Assembly (NCBI GenBank): GCA_013695265.1
Contig: JACDAU010000426.1
Coordinates: 1-5,917 of the forward strand
From: Chloroflexia bacterium
GTDB taxonomy: Bacteria > Chloroflexota > Chloroflexia > Thermobaculales > Thermobaculaceae
Direction of reading: 5' to 3'
DNA length: 5,917 nt
The position numbers and the translations under genes are program-made. Positions 4,649 through 5,917 of this stretch are shown piece by piece (the stretch's first letter is position 1; each line of letters opens with the position of its first letter). The notes under the pieces are model-generated. The model was not told the DNA's origin, did not search any database, and saw nothing but the letters and a program-made list of their open reading frames with translations.

Positions 4649-5476
4649 GTGGGCGTCCTCTACATCATCAGCACCCCGATCGGCAACCTGGGCGACCTCA
4701 CCCTGCGCGCGCTGGAGACATTGCGGTTTGTCTCCCTTGTCGTCGCCGAGGATACGCGGCACACTCGGAAGCTGCTCGCCCACTATGATGTGCGAGTCCG
4801 GATGCTAAGTTATAACAAACACTCACCGCCGTCGCGCCTCGCCCAGATACTCAGCGCTCTGCGCGATGGCGACGTTGCCCTCGTGACCGACGCCGGCACC
4901 CCGTCAATCTCCGACCCCGGACGCGGCCTGGTGCTTGCGTCGCACGAAGCGGGGATCCTGGTGACGGCGCTGCCGGGTCCGTCTGCCGTACTAACGGCGC
5001 TCGTTCTGTCCGGCATGGATACAACAAACGTCCTCTTCCTTGGCTTCCTGCCGCGCCGCCAGACGGACCGCCGCGAAAAGCTGCGAGAGGTTCGTGATTT
5101 GCCATACACGCTCGTGCTCTTCGAGGCGCCGCACCGGTTGCGCCGCATGTTGCGGGCGCTGCACGAAGGGCTCGGTGACCGGGCGCTCTCGACCGCCCGC
5201 GAGCTCACGAAGCTCCACGAAGAGGTGCGCATGGGCACAATCAGTTCAGAGATCGAATACTGGACGGTGCACGAACCACGGGGCGAGTATACTCTCGTGG
5301 TCGCGGGAAACGAGATGGGGGGCACTCCCGAGAGGCAGGGTGATCCGCTCACCCGCGTCGCCGTTCTGGTCGCCGAAGGCCGGAAAGTCACAGAGGCGGT
5401 CCACACTGTCGCGCGAGAAATGAACGTCGATCGCCGGGAGCTTTATGCGACATGGATATCCAGTCGGTGTGGATAG
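4649..5476 (+). CDS. rsmI: 16S rRNA (cytidine-1402-2'-O)-methyltransferase RsmI
   Basis: RsmI uses SAM to 2'-O-methylate C1402 in the decoding centre of 16S rRNA, acting in the cytoplasm on the 30S subunit. From GTG 4649 the protein has 275 residues, normal for the family. It shows the tetrapyrrole-methylase fold: TPIGNLGD at 9-16, AEDTR at 33-37, TDAGTPSISDPG at 80-91, PGPSA at 109-113, LFLGFLP at 129-135, FEAPHRL at 158-164 and ARELTKLHEE at 183-192. The C-terminal segment, with KVTEAVHTVAREMNVDRREL at about 246-265, matches the small helical domain of RsmI. GTG 4649 is preferred because VGVLYIISTPIGN aligns with the usual MGxLYxVxTPIGN start; the in-frame ATG at 4607 would add 14 unrelated residues and lies in a palindrome. 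No ribosome binding site precedes either start. It is followed after 65 bases by a recombinase gene with its own promoter. Confidence 0.93.
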   Translation: MGVLYIISTPIGNLGDLTLRALETLRFVSLVVAEDTRHTRKLLAHYDVRVRMLSYNKHSPPSRLAQILSALRDGDVALVTDAGTPSISDPGRGLVLASHEAGILVTALPGPSAVLTALVLSGMDTTNVLFLGFLPRRQTDRREKLREVRDLPYTLVLFEAPHRLRRMLRALHEGLGDRALSTARELTKLHEEVRMGTISSEIEYWTVHEPRGEYTLVVAGNEMGGTPERQGDPLTRVAVLVAEGRKVTEAVHTVAREMNVDRRELYATWISSRCG

Positions 5477-5505
5477 GTGGCAAAGTGCCGAAAAGCTGCT
5501 AGAAT
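5477..5505 (+). promoter_or_regulatory. Extended -10 promoter candidate for the xer gene
   Basis: TGC-TAGAAT (5497-5505) is an extended -10 with a 5/6 match. GTGGCA (5477-5482) matches the -35 at 4/6, with a 17-base spacer. It begins right after the rsmI stop and predicts a start near 5512, giving a leader of about 30 nt that includes the AAGGAGG site. It is the best-formed promoter in the window. Confidence 0.6.
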
Positions 5506-5528
5506 GTCGTGACCACTCGTGTTTCGTC

Positions 5529-5535
5529 AAGGAGG
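5529..5535 (+). promoter_or_regulatory. Ribosome binding site that sets the TTG start of the xer gene
   Basis: AAGGAGG, with 6-base spacing to TTG 5542. It favours TTG over the upstream in-frame GTG at 5509 and the downstream GTG at 5557. Confidence 0.7.
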
Positions 5536-5541
5536 CGGACC

Positions 5542-5917
5542 TTGCTAGATGGAAAAGTGAACCTCGAAGCGTTTATCGGGTACCTGACCGCCGAAAGACA
5601 TTTCTCAAACCATACAATTTCGGCCTATCGCAACGATATCACCCAGTTTCACCGCTGGCTGCAATTGAGACCGCAAGTCCGTACCTGGGGCGACGTGCAG
5701 CGAACGGATGTGCAGGATTACTTGTTGCACCTTAAGGGCTCTGAGGAGCGAGCGTACGCACCCGCGACGCAAGCCAGAAAAATCGCGGCCATAAAGAGCT
5801 TCTTTCACTTTCTGACCGCGGATGAGCAGCTCGCCCAGGATCCAACGACGGACCTCGTGAGTCCGCGCGTGCAGAAGTACTGGCCGAAGGCGATCACGAT
5901 TCAGCAGGTCAACGTGC
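5542..5917 (+). CDS. Tyrosine recombinase XerC/XerD-type, N-terminal part (3' end outside window)
   Basis: From TTG 5542 the frame is open for 125 codons to the window edge. The peptide is the SAM-like core-binding domain of Xer recombinases: LEAFIGYLTAERHFSNHTIS at 8-27, AYRNDITQFHRWL at 28-40, then a helix at about 54-66 and ARKIAAIKSFFHFL at 78-91. DP at 100-101 and PRVQKYWPKAIT at 108-119 correspond to the linker into the catalytic domain. The catalytic residues (R, K, H, R, Y) lie beyond the edge. XerC/XerD cut and rejoin DNA at dif to resolve chromosome dimers; whether this is XerC, XerD or an element integrase cannot be decided from the N-terminus, though the housekeeping neighbours favour a chromosomal Xer. 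It has its own extended -10 promoter and a strong AAGGAGG site. Confidence 0.88.
   Translation, partial: MLDGKVNLEAFIGYLTAERHFSNHTISAYRNDITQFHRWLQLRPQVRTWGDVQRTDVQDYLLHLKGSEERAYAPATQARKIAAIKSFFHFLTADEQLAQDPTTDLVSPRVQKYWPKAITIQQVNV

Noticed and set aside
4810..5406. Minus-strand 198-codon frame opposite rsmI
   Set aside because: It is antisense to a complete rsmI gene, Ser/Arg-rich and without any motif.
1..5917. Scan by eye for tRNA, rRNA, CRISPR repeats, IS ends or attachment sites
   Set aside because: No cloverleaf with a TTCRA arm, no regularly spaced repeats, no transposase motif and no terminal inverted repeats with target duplications were found. Short inverted repeats are listed separately.

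Overview
The window is bacterial chromosome, GC-rich by eye. The Obg protein carries the C-terminal OCT domain and has a 'MYDRA' N-terminus, the rpoD tail is of primary-sigma type, and four of the six closed or partial genes whose starts are visible begin with GTG or TTG. Together these fit a Chloroflexota bacterium, perhaps near Thermomicrobia/Sphaerobacter. That placement is an inference from remembered protein similarity; no search was run.

Layout, left to right. (1) 1-131: the last 42 codons of a sigma-70 factor (rpoD-like), followed by a perfect 11-bp hairpin that probably ends its transcript. (2) 387-1679: obg, a complete essential ribosome-assembly GTPase, with a TATAAT box and a leader of about 115 nt. 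(3) 1700-2995, minus strand: a 12-helix MFS drug-efflux-type transporter, convergent with obg. The two share an intergenic hairpin of which one arm overlaps the transporter's stop codon. (4) 2996-4339: a poorly coding interval with an inverted-repeat-rich leader, a 49-codon acidic lipoprotein gene (3314-3463), about 420 bases with no recognisable gene, and a decayed minus-strand gene for a glyoxalase-like (VOC) protein broken by several frameshifts. (5) 4340-4549, minus strand: a 69-residue helical-hairpin protein resembling half of a ferritin-like bundle. (6) 4649-5476: rsmI, the 16S rRNA C1402 2'-O-methyltransferase, apparently leaderless. (7) 5542 to the right edge: the N-terminal part of a XerC/XerD-type tyrosine recombinase, with a good extended -10 promoter and ribosome binding site.

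The flanks are core housekeeping functions: transcription initiation, ribosome assembly, rRNA modification and probable chromosome-dimer resolution. The centre is an accessory pocket between them, showing gene loss and small unassigned genes. I see no operon spanning more than one gene; most genes have their own leader or promoter-like element. I found no phage, IS element, CRISPR array, tRNA, rRNA or defence system. The points most worth a second look are the multiply frameshifted VOC gene, the minimal acidic lipoprotein behind a structured leader, and the leaderless arrangement of rsmI opposite the small helical-protein gene.
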